Part shown: positions 47,153-56,495 of the stretch, one piece after another
Layout: each line of letters begins with the position of its first letter
How positions within the stretch are numbered: position 1 is the stretch's first letter
DNA from: Phycisphaerales bacterium
GTDB taxonomy: Bacteria; Planctomycetota; Phycisphaerae; Phycisphaerales; SM1A02
Assembly: GCA_028278245.1 (NCBI GenBank)
Contig: JANQEQ010000148.1
Coordinates: forward strand, 182,151 to 246,150
Direction: 5' to 3'
Length of the DNA: 64,000 nt
Made by a program: the position numbers and the translations under genes
The notes under the pieces: model-generated
Told to the model about the DNA's origin: nothing
What the model saw: the letters and a program-made list of their open reading frames with translations, nothing else
Database searches by the model: none

Positions 47153-47434
47153 TCACGCAGCCTGTTTGTGTTCTCCAGAGGCAGCTTCATCTTCATCCAC
47201 GATTTCTATGGAGTCTTCCCAAGATGCGGGGGATGTGTTCGCAGATTGCTTGGCATGATCGTTCCTGTTGCGCTGCATCGCCTCCATCTGGAACTGCTGT
47301 TTCAACACATCCAATTTCAATTGATTCCGAGCTTGAGCATTTTCAAGAGCAGAGCAGAGCGTTTTCAGGCTCATCAACACCGTCCACGCTCCAATCAGCG
47401 CTATCGCCAGCCAGAACAATTGTGTTGATGTCAT
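47153..47434 (-). CDS. Small single-pass membrane protein
   Basis: A 93-residue protein: one membrane helix near the N-terminus (MTSTQLFWLAIALIGAWTVL), a charged helix (ENAQARNQLKLDVLKQQFQM) and an acidic C-terminal tail. Not recognised. It is convergent with the M20 gene, 10 bp apart, and divergent from the 820-residue protein. ATG at 47434 begins the hydrophobic helix and replaces a longer frame that would cover the neighbouring promoter. Confidence 0.6.
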   Translation of the reverse strand: MTSTQLFWLAIALIGAWTVLMSLKTLCSALENAQARNQLKLDVLKQQFQMEAMQRNRNDHAKQSANTSPASWEDSIEIVDEDEAASGEHKQAA

Positions 47435-47533
47435 CGCTGCCACTGTGCCGCCATCGGCATGTCCGGGAACCAACTTGACCGCTACTTGGCATGTTCCGCT
47501 GTGGATTGAAGTGGGAATTGGTACACTTTGAAT

Positions 47534-49996
47534 ATGAAATTCAGGCTCCACATATTGATTCTGCTGATGGTGGCGCTTGCCCTCACCACCCCCGCCGCAT
47601 GGGGGCAGGATGAAGATGTGGCGGTGCAACTGGATACGTTCGGCGTGGGGGGAAGGTTTCGACCCGGTGAGTTCACCGCAATCCGTGTAGGGCTGACCAG
47701 CAATTTACCCGAAGCCACCGAAATCTGGGTGCAATGGGAGGTTCCCAATGCCGACGGTGATATTGCTGAGCACGGCCGATCACTGGCACTGACCCCGGGG
47801 AAGGAAACAAAGGTCTGGCTCTATGCCATGCTCCCCCCCGATGCGCAGGGAACAAGCGTGTGGTCCGTTCGCGTCTTCAACTTCGAAGATGGTCAACGAC
47901 GCGCTGAACTTGGCGGTATTCGTATCAGTCCACGAAATGCAAATGCAACCCAGGTTGCGATCCGTGCCGGGATGATCGGCGTCATCGGTCAGGCGAGCAT
48001 GCGCCTGAATACACTGACCGCCGGTTATGCGAATACCACCGCGAGACCACCCGGATCACACGAAGATGTTGCAGTCGTTCTGGGTCTGCAACCGAGTGAA
48101 TTCCCCGACCGATGGGAGGGATTGAAGGGATTTGAGACCATTGCCTGGGGAGATGCCATCAATAATCCCCCACAGGATCTGACACTCGACGGTGCCCAGG
48201 CACTGCGTGATTGGATCCAGCGTGGAGGGCATCTGGTAATCACGCTCCCGGCAGATGGCAATCCCTGGAGTCTCGGCACAACGTCAGCTATGGCGCTGCA
48301 CGAATTGCAGGATCTTTTGCCGACGCGCACTCCGCGACGGGATGAGGGAGTGAAGTTACAGACTCTGATGCCAGTCTTGTCAAAGAGTGATGAAATACCT
48401 CCTGCGATCGCCCGACTCAATCCCACATTCAGCTTCCGTGTATTTGAGGATCTCGATCAAGGCAACGCTTCGGCCGACAATTTCTACGAGCCGGTTATAG
48501 CGCTTCCCGATGGCCGGGTTATTGCCATCAGTCGCACCTTCGGTTTGGGGCGTATCACGGTCATTGGATTGGATCTTTCGAATCGCACACTGCTCAGCAT
48601 GGGATTTCCCGAGGGAGATGCCTTCTGGAATCGTATTCTGGGGCGACGGGCAGATACACCATCCGGTGCGATCATGGGACAATTGCAAAAAGCCAAGCGT
48701 CTCCCCCGGGGGTATATCCGTGAACTGGATGTTGGTACGGGACTTCTCGTGCAGAGTCAGATCACGATGTCACGTGATGCGGTACGCGGGTTGGGACTGG
48801 CGTTCTTTCTGTTTGTTGCATATTGGATTCTCGCAGGACCGGGTGGATTTGCACTCCTGAAGCGCTATGGGATGGCGCACCACTCCTGGCTGGCATTCAC
48901 TGTTGCCGCTGGTTTGTTTACCGCACTGGCATGGGGTGGAGTCGGCCTGCTGGGACAGCGAAACGTGAGCATCAAGCATCTCACTATACTCGATGTTCTG
49001 GCTCGGCCGGAAGGTGATCGCGGGGATAATGATCCGCAATGGCAGCGCGCAGTGAGCTATCTGTCACTCTATCTGCCGAAATACGGCAACATGGAAGTCA
49101 ACATCGACTCTCTACCGGGCCAGCGTGATCTTCTGGCCAACTGGTCGCCACCTTTAATCAACACCCAACCGTTTCCCAATACCGATCGTTACGCGGTTGA
49201 TGAGGGTAGAAGCCCGCAAAGTTACCGGTTGCCTTCGCGCGCCACCGCCACGCAGTTATATGCCAACTGGTTCGGCTCACTACCTGCCCGGGAGTGGGGA
49301 GGCGTGTTTCAGAATGATCTTAAACATCCGATTGAGGTCGTGGTCTTTGGCGATCGAGAGCAGGCACTGCGAGGAATCATCTCGCATAACCTGCCCGGCA
49401 CACTGCGAAATGTGACGATGATCTGGGTTCAGAACAACCGCCCTCGTCCTCGCAGGATAGAGCGGGGAGAGAACACTCTGCCTGTGGTTGAATATCAGGA
49501 TCGTGGGAAGATGCTCAACATTGGTCATATATGGCGCATGAGCGATCTTCATCCGGGTGAAAAACTGGACTTGGGCCTGCTGCAGGCTGACGGCAGTTCG
49601 CTGATGACGAGGAATATCAAGCAGCAATACGCTGAGGGGTATACCGACCAGACCCGCAATCAACAACCTCCGAAACGAGATGCCCTTGAAATGCTCTCCC
49701 TGTTCCAGCAGTTGTCTCCACCGGAGTATTTCCTGCAACGTAGTGAAACCAACGTGGAGCCAAGCGTGGCGATCAGACGGGTACTTGGCCGTGAGATGGA
49801 TCTGTCTCCCTGGTTTACCCGACCTTGCCTGATCATCATCGGCCACCTGGATCAATCTCCCTTCCCCATCCCATTCAGCGTTGATGGCGACACTCCCCGG
49901 GTGGATGATGGATCGCTCACGGTGATTCGCTGGATTTATCCTCTTCCTTTAATGAATGAGATCGCTTTTCGTTCACGGGAGCAGAATCAGGGCTAA
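47534..49996 (+). CDS. Large membrane protein with a glutamine-amidotransferase-like domain, function unknown
   Basis: An 820-residue protein. Signal MKFRLHILILLMVALALTTP, then an extracytoplasmic beta domain, then a GATase1-like segment near 170-250 (VVLGLQPSEFP; AQALRDWIQRGGHLVITLPA) lacking a catalytic Cys, and two membrane helices near 420-470 (AFFLFVAYWILAGPGGFALL; LAFTVAAGLFTALAWGGVGL). Related proteins occur near ABC and MoxR genes. An ABC ATPase gene begins 49 bp downstream, so it may be the membrane partner of that ATPase. ATG at 47534 is preferred over a TTG at 47528. Confidence 0.75.
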   Translation: MKFRLHILILLMVALALTTPAAWGQDEDVAVQLDTFGVGGRFRPGEFTAIRVGLTSNLPEATEIWVQWEVPNADGDIAEHGRSLALTPGKETKVWLYAMLPPDAQGTSVWSVRVFNFEDGQRRAELGGIRISPRNANATQVAIRAGMIGVIGQASMRLNTLTAGYANTTARPPGSHEDVAVVLGLQPSEFPDRWEGLKGFETIAWGDAINNPPQDLTLDGAQALRDWIQRGGHLVITLPADGNPWSLGTTSAMALHELQDLLPTRTPRRDEGVKLQTLMPVLSKSDEIPPAIARLNPTFSFRVFEDLDQGNASADNFYEPVIALPDGRVIAISRTFGLGRITVIGLDLSNRTLLSMGFPEGDAFWNRILGRRADTPSGAIMGQLQKAKRLPRGYIRELDVGTGLLVQSQITMSRDAVRGLGLAFFLFVAYWILAGPGGFALLKRYGMAHHSWLAFTVAAGLFTALAWGGVGLLGQRNVSIKHLTILDVLARPEGDRGDNDPQWQRAVSYLSLYLPKYGNMEVNIDSLPGQRDLLANWSPPLINTQPFPNTDRYAVDEGRSPQSYRLPSRATATQLYANWFGSLPAREWGGVFQNDLKHPIEVVVFGDREQALRGIISHNLPGTLRNVTMIWVQNNRPRPRRIERGENTLPVVEYQDRGKMLNIGHIWRMSDLHPGEKLDLGLLQADGSSLMTRNIKQQYAEGYTDQTRNQQPPKRDALEMLSLFQQLSPPEYFLQRSETNVEPSVAIRRVLGREMDLSPWFTRPCLIIIGHLDQSPFPIPFSVDGDTPRVDDGSLTVIRWIYPLPLMNEIAFRSREQNQG

Positions 49997-50045
49997 AATT
50001 GTGACCTCCGCATGACACTGGTATAACCACGGTCAATTCAACATC

Positions 50046-50993
50046 ATGGGAATCATCGAAACAATCAACCTGACGAAAAAGTATGGCGAGTTGGTGGCGT
50101 TGAACAACCTCAACCTGACCATCGATGATGGTGATTGCTATGGTTTCATCGGCCCCAATGGCGCAGGGAAAACTACCACGATCAAAGTTCTGGCCACGCT
50201 TCTCAAGCCGACCTGGGGCGAAGCACGCATTGATGGAAAAGTGGTGGGTTATCAAAACCCACAGATTCGGCCGGTCATCGGGTACGTGCCTGACTTCATG
50301 GGTGCTTACGAAGATATGGTGGTGCGCGAATACCTTGAATTCTTTGCTGCCTGTTACAACATCCACGGCAAGCAGCGGCTAAGAGTTGTCAACGACGTCC
50401 TGGAACTGACGGATCTGAATTACAAAGCAAGCGCGGAAGTCAACGGCCTTTCCCGCGGAATGTCCCAGCGGTTGTCGATTGCACGCGTACTCCTGCACGA
50501 TCCGAAAGTGCTTCTGCTTGATGAGCCGGCGTCAGGTTTGGATCCCCGCGCTCGCATCGAAATCCGCGAACTTCTCAAAGAACTCAGGCGAATGGGTAAG
50601 ACGATCCTCATCAGCTCGCACATTCTGCATGAGTTGTCGGAATTGTGTAATACCATCGGGATCATCGAACAGGGTAAGCTCCTCTACTCCGGTCCAGTGA
50701 GTGAAATCATGGCTCGCGCGTCCATGGGTTTGGTAGTGCATATTGTGGTTGACGATCGAGTCGAACAAGCAGCTGAATTGCTCAAGCAGGTGAGCGGTAT
50801 CACCCAGGTTGACGTTATTCAGCACAACGGAAAACCTCGAATCGATGTCACAATTGATCCCGAATCGGGAATGACTGTGGCTGAGCTTCCCAACCGCTTG
50901 ATCACACAGGGATTTCGCCTCTCATCACTCCAGCAGGAGCAGGTCAATCTCGAAACTGCCTTCATGCGACTGACCAAGGGACTGGTTTCCTGA
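50046..50993 (+). CDS. ABC transporter ATP-binding protein
   Basis: A 315-residue ATPase with FIGPNGAGKTTTIKV (Walker A), YVPDFMGAYEDMVVREYLEF, LSRGMSQRLSIAR (signature), VLLLDEPASGLDPRAR (Walker B) and LISSHILHELSEL (switch His). The C-terminal accessory region is of the NatA/DrrA type. No permease adjoins; the 820-residue protein just upstream may serve. It is followed by nadK after 54 bp. Confidence 0.95.
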   Translation: MGIIETINLTKKYGELVALNNLNLTIDDGDCYGFIGPNGAGKTTTIKVLATLLKPTWGEARIDGKVVGYQNPQIRPVIGYVPDFMGAYEDMVVREYLEFFAACYNIHGKQRLRVVNDVLELTDLNYKASAEVNGLSRGMSQRLSIARVLLHDPKVLLLDEPASGLDPRARIEIRELLKELRRMGKTILISSHILHELSELCNTIGIIEQGKLLYSGPVSEIMARASMGLVVHIVVDDRVEQAAELLKQVSGITQVDVIQHNGKPRIDVTIDPESGMTVAELPNRLITQGFRLSSLQQEQVNLETAFMRLTKGLVS

Positions 50994-51047
50994 TCAAGTT
51001 GGTCTTTTTCCCTCTTCATAATCCTCCCTTTTCTTTACAATGCAGCC

Positions 51048-51905
51048 ATGTCCAAACCCCGTGTGATTCTGCTGGCGGATTGCCACAGGCCGGAGATTCG
51101 GCAGGTTGTCGATGAGATGCGTGGCGGGATCAGTCAGTATGCCGACATTGTCGCTGAGTTTGAGGCAGATGGTGTAACGCTGCCCGTTGAACTTGAAGTC
51201 GATATGGCAATTGCTGTGGGCGGTGATGGAACATTACTCAGCCAGGCGCGGCGTGTAGTCGATCGGGGTATACCACTGGTTGGGGTGAACTTCGGGCAAC
51301 TTGGTTTTCTGGCCGAGTACGATGCAGAGAGTCTCATCGAACATGCTGATATTGTGTTTCAGCACGATCCTCCGGTGCATGAGCACCTCATGCTCAAGGC
51401 CGAGGTTTTTGATGATGCATTAAATCTCGTGCAGGATGAAATTGCCCTCAATGATTTTGTCGTGACCGCCGGTGAGCCGTTTCGTGTGATTCAACTGGGG
51501 ATTTCAGTAGACGGAACGGAAGGGCCAAGCCTGCGCGGAGACGGTGTGATCATTGCCACCCCAGTCGGCTCAACGGCATACAACGTATCCGCCGGCGGCC
51601 CGATCATTCATCCGGTTGCTGAAGCGATGATCGTAACACCGCTGGCTGCGCATAGCCTCGCATTCCGCCCCATTGTTCTGTGTGCTGACAGCGAACTCCG
51701 CATAGAGATCCGCAAGGCAAATCCTGGTACGACACTCGTCATCGATGGGCAGGAATCCATCCCATTGTCGGCAGGCTTTTCCGTGGCAATTCGCCGATCT
51801 GCACGCAATGTTCGCTTTGTGCGAAATCCCTCCACCAGCTTCTGGGGTATCCTCCAGGAAAAACTGAATTGGGCATCACCACCACGTTATCTGAATCGTC
51901 AGTAA
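51048..51905 (+). CDS. nadK: NAD kinase
   Basis: A 285-residue kinase that phosphorylates NAD to NADP. The conserved GGDGTLLSQARR, GVNFGQLGFLAEYD, LRGDGVIIATPVGSTAYNVS and AGGPIIHP motifs are present. Length matches the family. It lies between an ABC ATPase gene and serS, not obviously in an operon with either. Confidence 0.97.
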   Translation: MSKPRVILLADCHRPEIRQVVDEMRGGISQYADIVAEFEADGVTLPVELEVDMAIAVGGDGTLLSQARRVVDRGIPLVGVNFGQLGFLAEYDAESLIEHADIVFQHDPPVHEHLMLKAEVFDDALNLVQDEIALNDFVVTAGEPFRVIQLGISVDGTEGPSLRGDGVIIATPVGSTAYNVSAGGPIIHPVAEAMIVTPLAAHSLAFRPIVLCADSELRIEIRKANPGTTLVIDGQESIPLSAGFSVAIRRSARNVRFVRNPSTSFWGILQEKLNWASPPRYLNRQ

Positions 51906-51959
51906 ATTGTGATCGTATTGGTGTTGAGGATGCGAGCAGGCCATGTGACTTTGCATCTT

Positions 51960-51994
51960 TGTGTGGGGGGTTTGTGTGTGTGTGGGGGGGGGGG
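51960..51994. repeat. GT/G-rich tract with an 11-G run before serS
   Basis: TGTGTGGGGGG, TTTGTGTGTGTGT and an 11-G run (51984-51994) lie just 12 bp before the serS ATG. Slippage in the run could change the spacing of the serS ribosome-binding region. A similar GTGTG-G11 tract lies at 61217-61227. Confidence 0.8.
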
Positions 51995-52006
51995 TAGTAT
52001 CTGGCC

Positions 52007-53404
52007 ATGATTGATCTGAAGGATCTCCGAGCAAATCCGAACCGGTATCGTGAGGGAGCTGTTGCCAAGCAGATTGATGTTGATATCGATGCGTTGCTGG
52101 ATCTCGATGCAAGTCTTAGGCAATTCACATATGAAATGGAAGGAGCCCGTGCTTCGCAGAACTCCTTCGGTAAGGAAAACGGACCTAAGCTTGGAAAACT
52201 GAAAGGTCAACTCAAAAGAGCAACGGAGGATGAGCGAGTAGCGATTGAAGCACAAATCCGTGAATTGGAAGAGGCTGCGCAGCTAATCAAAGGGACTTTT
52301 CAATCCGCACAACAACATGTTGCGAAATTGACACCGAAACTAAATGCTTTGTTACTCAAGGTGCCACAACCGCCCGATGCGGATGTGCCGCAGGGGAACG
52401 ATGCTGATGACAATGTTGAGCTGCGCTTATGGAATCCAGCGTGGTTTGATCCGACGCGGCCGTTTGAAGAGAACAAGGGTTTCCCTGCACAGTCTCACAT
52501 CGATCTCATGCAGGCGCTGGGTATGGTGGATTTTCCCCGCGCAGTGAAGATGGCAGGCTCACGCAGTTTCGTCCTCGCCGGTGATGGCATGCGCCTCCAG
52601 CAGGCGGTGCTCAACTGGGCGTTCGATGCGATTGTCAATGAGTACAACTTTCAACCGATGTCCGTTCCTGTCATCGTCCGCGAGGAGTGCATGACCGGGA
52701 CCGCTTTTTTCCCATCGGGAAGGGAACAGGCATATCACATTGAAGAATCCAGGAGAGGTGCAGGTCACGACCTTTTCCTCACCGGCACGGGTGAAGTCGG
52801 CCTGATGGGTCTGCACGCGGACGAGATTCTTGACGGTGATCAACTGCCGTTGCAATACGCAACGATCTCGACGTGTTTTCGTCGTGAAGCGGGCGCTGCG
52901 GGGAAAGACACAGCCGGCCTGTATCGCATGCACCAGTTTGACAAGGTCGAGCAGGTTGTCATCTGCTGGGCCGATGAGCAGGAAAGTCGTCAATGGCATC
53001 AGAAGATGATGGCGATCGTTGAAGATCTGCTCCAACGCCTTGAACTGCCCTACCGGTTGCTGCAATGTTGCACGGGCGATCTTGGACCGAAGAATGCAGA
53101 CATGATCGATATCGAATGCTGGATGCCCTCACGACCTCGCAAAGTGAATGGTGAGGAAGTGCCCGGTTCTTATGGCGAAACACATTCCGCTTCCCGTCTC
53201 TACGATTACCAGTGCCGACGCTTGAATCTGCGCTACCGCGGAGAGAATGGCAAAACGATCTTCTGTCACAGCTTGAACAACACTGTGGTCGCCAGCCCGC
53301 GCATTCTGATCCCGATTGTAGAGATGTATCAGAATGCCGACGGTTCGATCACAATTCCAAAGGTACTGCAACCGTACATGAACAATCAGCAGCGCATTGG
53401 TTAG
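52007..53404 (+). CDS. serS: Seryl-tRNA synthetase
   Basis: A 465-residue class II enzyme charging tRNA-Ser (and tRNA-Sec where present). MIDLKDLRANPNRYREGAVA starts the N-terminal coiled-coil arm. Motif 2 (TCFRREAGAAGKDTAGLYRM) and motif 3 (SLNNTVVASPRILIPIVEMY region) are clear. The ATG at 52007 has no good ribosome site because a G-tract precedes it. The gene ends at a bidirectional terminator. Confidence 0.97.
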   Translation: MIDLKDLRANPNRYREGAVAKQIDVDIDALLDLDASLRQFTYEMEGARASQNSFGKENGPKLGKLKGQLKRATEDERVAIEAQIRELEEAAQLIKGTFQSAQQHVAKLTPKLNALLLKVPQPPDADVPQGNDADDNVELRLWNPAWFDPTRPFEENKGFPAQSHIDLMQALGMVDFPRAVKMAGSRSFVLAGDGMRLQQAVLNWAFDAIVNEYNFQPMSVPVIVREECMTGTAFFPSGREQAYHIEESRRGAGHDLFLTGTGEVGLMGLHADEILDGDQLPLQYATISTCFRREAGAAGKDTAGLYRMHQFDKVEQVVICWADEQESRQWHQKMMAIVEDLLQRLELPYRLLQCCTGDLGPKNADMIDIECWMPSRPRKVNGEEVPGSYGETHSASRLYDYQCRRLNLRYRGENGKTIFCHSLNNTVVASPRILIPIVEMYQNADGSITIPKVLQPYMNNQQRIG

Positions 53405-53435
53405 AAAAACCCGGGGAAGACTTCCAGCAACACGT

Positions 53436-53472
53436 AAAAAAGCCCAGGGAAGGCTTTCCCTGGGTTCTTTCT
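53436..53472. terminator. Bidirectional terminator between serS and pruA
   Basis: A 9-bp stem (CCCAGGGAA at 53443-53451, TTCCCTGGG at 53456-53464, loop GGCT) has an A-run on the left (AAAAAAG) and TTCTTTCTC on the right, suiting termination from both convergent genes. Confidence 0.9.
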
Positions 53473-53496
53473 CAATAGAAAAATTTTCAAAGCGAA

Positions 53497-55134
53497 TTAC
53501 TTCTCCGCCAGAAAACCGTAACGGTAGTCTACCGGCGGATTGAAATTCTCCTTGATCGTACGGGGACTCATCCAACGCAGAAGGTTCAATGCGCTCCCCG
53601 CTTTGTCATTGGTTCCGCTGGCCCGCGCACCGCCAAAGGGTTGCTGCCCGACAACGGCCCCGGTGGGTTTGTCGTTGATGTAGAAGTTACCAGCCGAGTA
53701 GCGCAGTGCATCCTGTGCCTTCAGTACTGCATTTCGATCATTGGCAAAGATCGCACCGGTCAGAGCGTATTCACCCGTGGAATCACACAACTTCAATGTT
53801 TCTTCGTATTCGCCATCTTCGTATACGAAAATCGTTAGGATCGGTGTGAAGATCTCCTCGATCATGCTCTCATATTGCGGATTGGTGGTCAGGATGACCG
53901 TTGGCTCGACAAAGAAGCCTACCGAATCATCACACCCGCCGCCCACCAGCACTTCTGCGTCCGAAGCGGCGTTTGCTCGTTCGATGAAACCCTTGGATTT
54001 ATCAAAAGCATCACGGTGGATGACAGCACCCATAAAATTAGTGAAATCTGTGGGATCGCCCAGCGTGATTGACTTGATCTCACTGACCAGTTGATCCTTG
54101 ATTGTCTCCCACACGCTGCGGGCGATATACGCTCGGCTGGCCGCGGAGCATTTCTGACCCTGATATTCAAAGGCACCACGGACCAATGCGGTCACAAGGG
54201 CTGCCGGATCAGCAGAGGGATGGGCGACGATGAAATCCTTGCCTCCCGTTTCACCGACGATACGCGGGTAATCGCGTAACTTGGCCATATTCTTGGCAAT
54301 ATTGTTCCAGATTGTGCGGAAGATTGCCGTCGAGCCGGTGTAGTGAATCCCTCCAAAGGCATGGTGCGAGAAGTAGCAGTCGCACATCGCACTGGCTGAG
54401 CCGGGCACGAAGTTAATCACGCCATCGGGCAGTCCCGCCTCCTGTAAGAGCTTCATGATGTAATAACCGCTGAAGCGAGCGCTGTGTGATGGTTTCCAGA
54501 CGCCGGTTGTTCCCATGATGGCCGGGCTGCTGGGAAGATTGCCCGCAATTGACGTGAAGTTGAACGGTGTAATGGAAAAGACGAAGCCTTCAATTGGTCG
54601 ACATTCAAGCGTATTCCAGATACCTGTCGGGCTGAGCGGCGGCTGATGGTCAGCATAGATCTCAGTCATGTACCGGCAATTGAATCGGAAGAAATCGACT
54701 AACTCGCAGGCAGCATCAATCTCCGCCTGGTGACAGGTCTTGGATTGATTGAGCATGGTGGCGGCGTTCACTTTTTGTCGCCACGGACCAGCCAGAAGTT
54801 CCGCCGCTCGCATAAATATGGCAGCACGGGATTCATAGGGCATACATGACCATTCCCGGTGGGCTGCGACTGATGCTTCTGCTGCCAGAGCAATTTCCTT
54901 TTCCCCTGCCAAATGTACCGTGGCCAGCACATGCTTGTGATCGTGAGGTACGACCGCGTCCTGTGTTTTACCTGTGCGGATCTCCTTCCCACCGATGATG
55001 AGGGGTATCTCAATCTGCTCACCCGCCTGCTTTTTCAATTCGTCTTTGAGTGCGGTTTTTTCAGGTGAGCCGGGTAGATAACCGTAGACAGGTTCGTTGG
55101 GGGGAGAGGGGAGATTCAGAATAGCGTTAGGCAT
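53497..55134 (-). CDS. pruA: L-glutamate gamma-semialdehyde (1-pyrroline-5-carboxylate) dehydrogenase
   Basis: A 545-residue aldehyde dehydrogenase of the proline-degradation pathway, making glutamate. SITPFNFTSIAGNLPSSPAI, the ETGGKDF segment, and QGQKCSAASRAY with the catalytic Cys fit the P5CDH subgroup; QQPFGGARASGTNDKAG ends the domain. Length is typical of the monofunctional enzyme. No proline dehydrogenase is adjacent. Two 8-bp GTAGGACG repeats (55180-55187, 55211-55218) lie upstream of its start. Confidence 0.95.
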   Translation of the reverse strand: MPNAILNLPSPPNEPVYGYLPGSPEKTALKDELKKQAGEQIEIPLIIGGKEIRTGKTQDAVVPHDHKHVLATVHLAGEKEIALAAEASVAAHREWSCMPYESRAAIFMRAAELLAGPWRQKVNAATMLNQSKTCHQAEIDAACELVDFFRFNCRYMTEIYADHQPPLSPTGIWNTLECRPIEGFVFSITPFNFTSIAGNLPSSPAIMGTTGVWKPSHSARFSGYYIMKLLQEAGLPDGVINFVPGSASAMCDCYFSHHAFGGIHYTGSTAIFRTIWNNIAKNMAKLRDYPRIVGETGGKDFIVAHPSADPAALVTALVRGAFEYQGQKCSAASRAYIARSVWETIKDQLVSEIKSITLGDPTDFTNFMGAVIHRDAFDKSKGFIERANAASDAEVLVGGGCDDSVGFFVEPTVILTTNPQYESMIEEIFTPILTIFVYEDGEYEETLKLCDSTGEYALTGAIFANDRNAVLKAQDALRYSAGNFYINDKPTGAVVGQQPFGGARASGTNDKAGSALNLLRWMSPRTIKENFNPPVDYRYGFLAEK

Positions 55135-55179
55135 GGCTTTCTCCAGATGATCGTGGTATTGGCGTGAAAGAGCGGCATT

Positions 55180-55218
55180 GTAGGACGTCCTGTGCGATCG
55201 GGTAACCTTCGTAGGACG
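55180..55218. promoter_or_regulatory. Direct repeats in the pruA/accA divergent region
   Basis: GTAGGACG occurs at 55180-55187 and 55211-55218, 31 bp apart (three helical turns), in the 206-bp gap between divergent pruA and accA. They are a possible regulator site; no factor is assigned. Confidence 0.35.
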
Positions 55219-55340
55219 CCCAACTCCATTTTCTCATCCGATATATCATCCCACCTCTTACGACACTCCAGCTACCGCAAATTGATACGACAAAGTAGGA
55301 TGCCCCAAACGACACATTGCGGCAAAGGTGATTTGAAAAA

Positions 55341-56315
55341 ATGACTCAGGTCAACAGTCTCAACAATTCGCTGCCTTTTGAGCAACCTGCCCTGGATCTG
55401 GAGCAGCAGATTGCCTCACTGGAGAAGCGACAGGACGCTGAAACGCTGGCTGAGGAGTTGGATGCTCTGAGGGCGAGTCGAGATAGTCTGTTGGCCAAGC
55501 TCTATGCGAATCTGAGCCCGTGGCAAACTGTCAAAGTAGCGCGACATCCCGATCGACCTCAAACCTCTGACTACATCAAGATGATGTGTCGAGATTTCCG
55601 TGAACTGCACGGCGATCGTCATTTCGGTGATGACCCGGCCATCATCACGGGATTTGGGCGTATTGGATCCTCCAAGGTGATGTTGATCGGTCACCAGAAA
55701 GGCAAAACCACGTCGGAAAAGGTCGCCTGCCATTTCGGGTGCGCCCACCCCGAGGGGTATCGCAAAGCCTGGCACAAGATGAAACTAGCGGAAAAATTTC
55801 GACTGCCTATCGTCACACTGATCGATACTCCGGGAGCTTACCCGGGCATCAAAGCTGAGGAACGAGGCCAGGCGGAAGCCATCGCCCGGAACTTGTGGGA
55901 GATGAGTCGGCTCCAAACTCCCATCATTTCTGTGGTCATTGGTGAGGGTGGAAGCGGAGGGGCGCTGGGGATTGGCGTGGCAGACAGGATAGCCATGCTG
56001 GCTCATTCCTGGTATTCAGTCATCAGCCCCGAGGGTTGTGCGGCAATACTCTGGAAGGAGGCAGTCGAAGAGAGCAATGCTGCCGCAGCCAAGGCATTGG
56101 CGCTGACTGCCCAGGAGAATCTCAAAAACGGCCTGATCGATGATGTTATTTCTGAGCCGCTGGGGGGTGCCCATCGGGATCCTGCGGCTGCGGCTGATGC
56201 CCTGCAAGGCTGGCTCGTTGATCGCATCCGGGAACTCAAGCGATTCAAGACGGAGACGCTGGTGAGGCGAAGATATGAGAAATTCCGTAGTATCGGATCA
56301 GAAGTCCCGGTCTGA
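55341..56315 (+). CDS. accA: Acetyl-CoA carboxylase carboxyltransferase, alpha subunit
   Basis: A 324-residue subunit of the carboxyltransferase that makes malonyl-CoA for fatty acid synthesis. YIKMMCRDFRELHGDRHFGD, VMLIGHQKGKTT, PIVTLIDTPGAYPGIKAEER, EGGSGGALGIGVADR and the ISPEGCAAILWKE segment are family hallmarks. It is monocistronic as far as seen; the beta subunit is not in the window. Confidence 0.97.
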   Translation: MTQVNSLNNSLPFEQPALDLEQQIASLEKRQDAETLAEELDALRASRDSLLAKLYANLSPWQTVKVARHPDRPQTSDYIKMMCRDFRELHGDRHFGDDPAIITGFGRIGSSKVMLIGHQKGKTTSEKVACHFGCAHPEGYRKAWHKMKLAEKFRLPIVTLIDTPGAYPGIKAEERGQAEAIARNLWEMSRLQTPIISVVIGEGGSGGALGIGVADRIAMLAHSWYSVISPEGCAAILWKEAVEESNAAAAKALALTAQENLKNGLIDDVISEPLGGAHRDPAAAADALQGWLVDRIRELKRFKTETLVRRRYEKFRSIGSEVPV

Positions 56316-56495
56316 TGATGGATGGGCAGAATTGTGTGAGATGGGGAGTGGTGGTGTGCCTGGGATGGGCGGGACTTTATGTGATATTGACGAGATTTGA
56401 AATTCGTCGTAACATTTGTAATTCTCGCTGCCGAAACAGCGAAACTTCTGATTTCGCAGATAGTTATGTTCTTCCTCAAAGTCGAGGGATGTACG

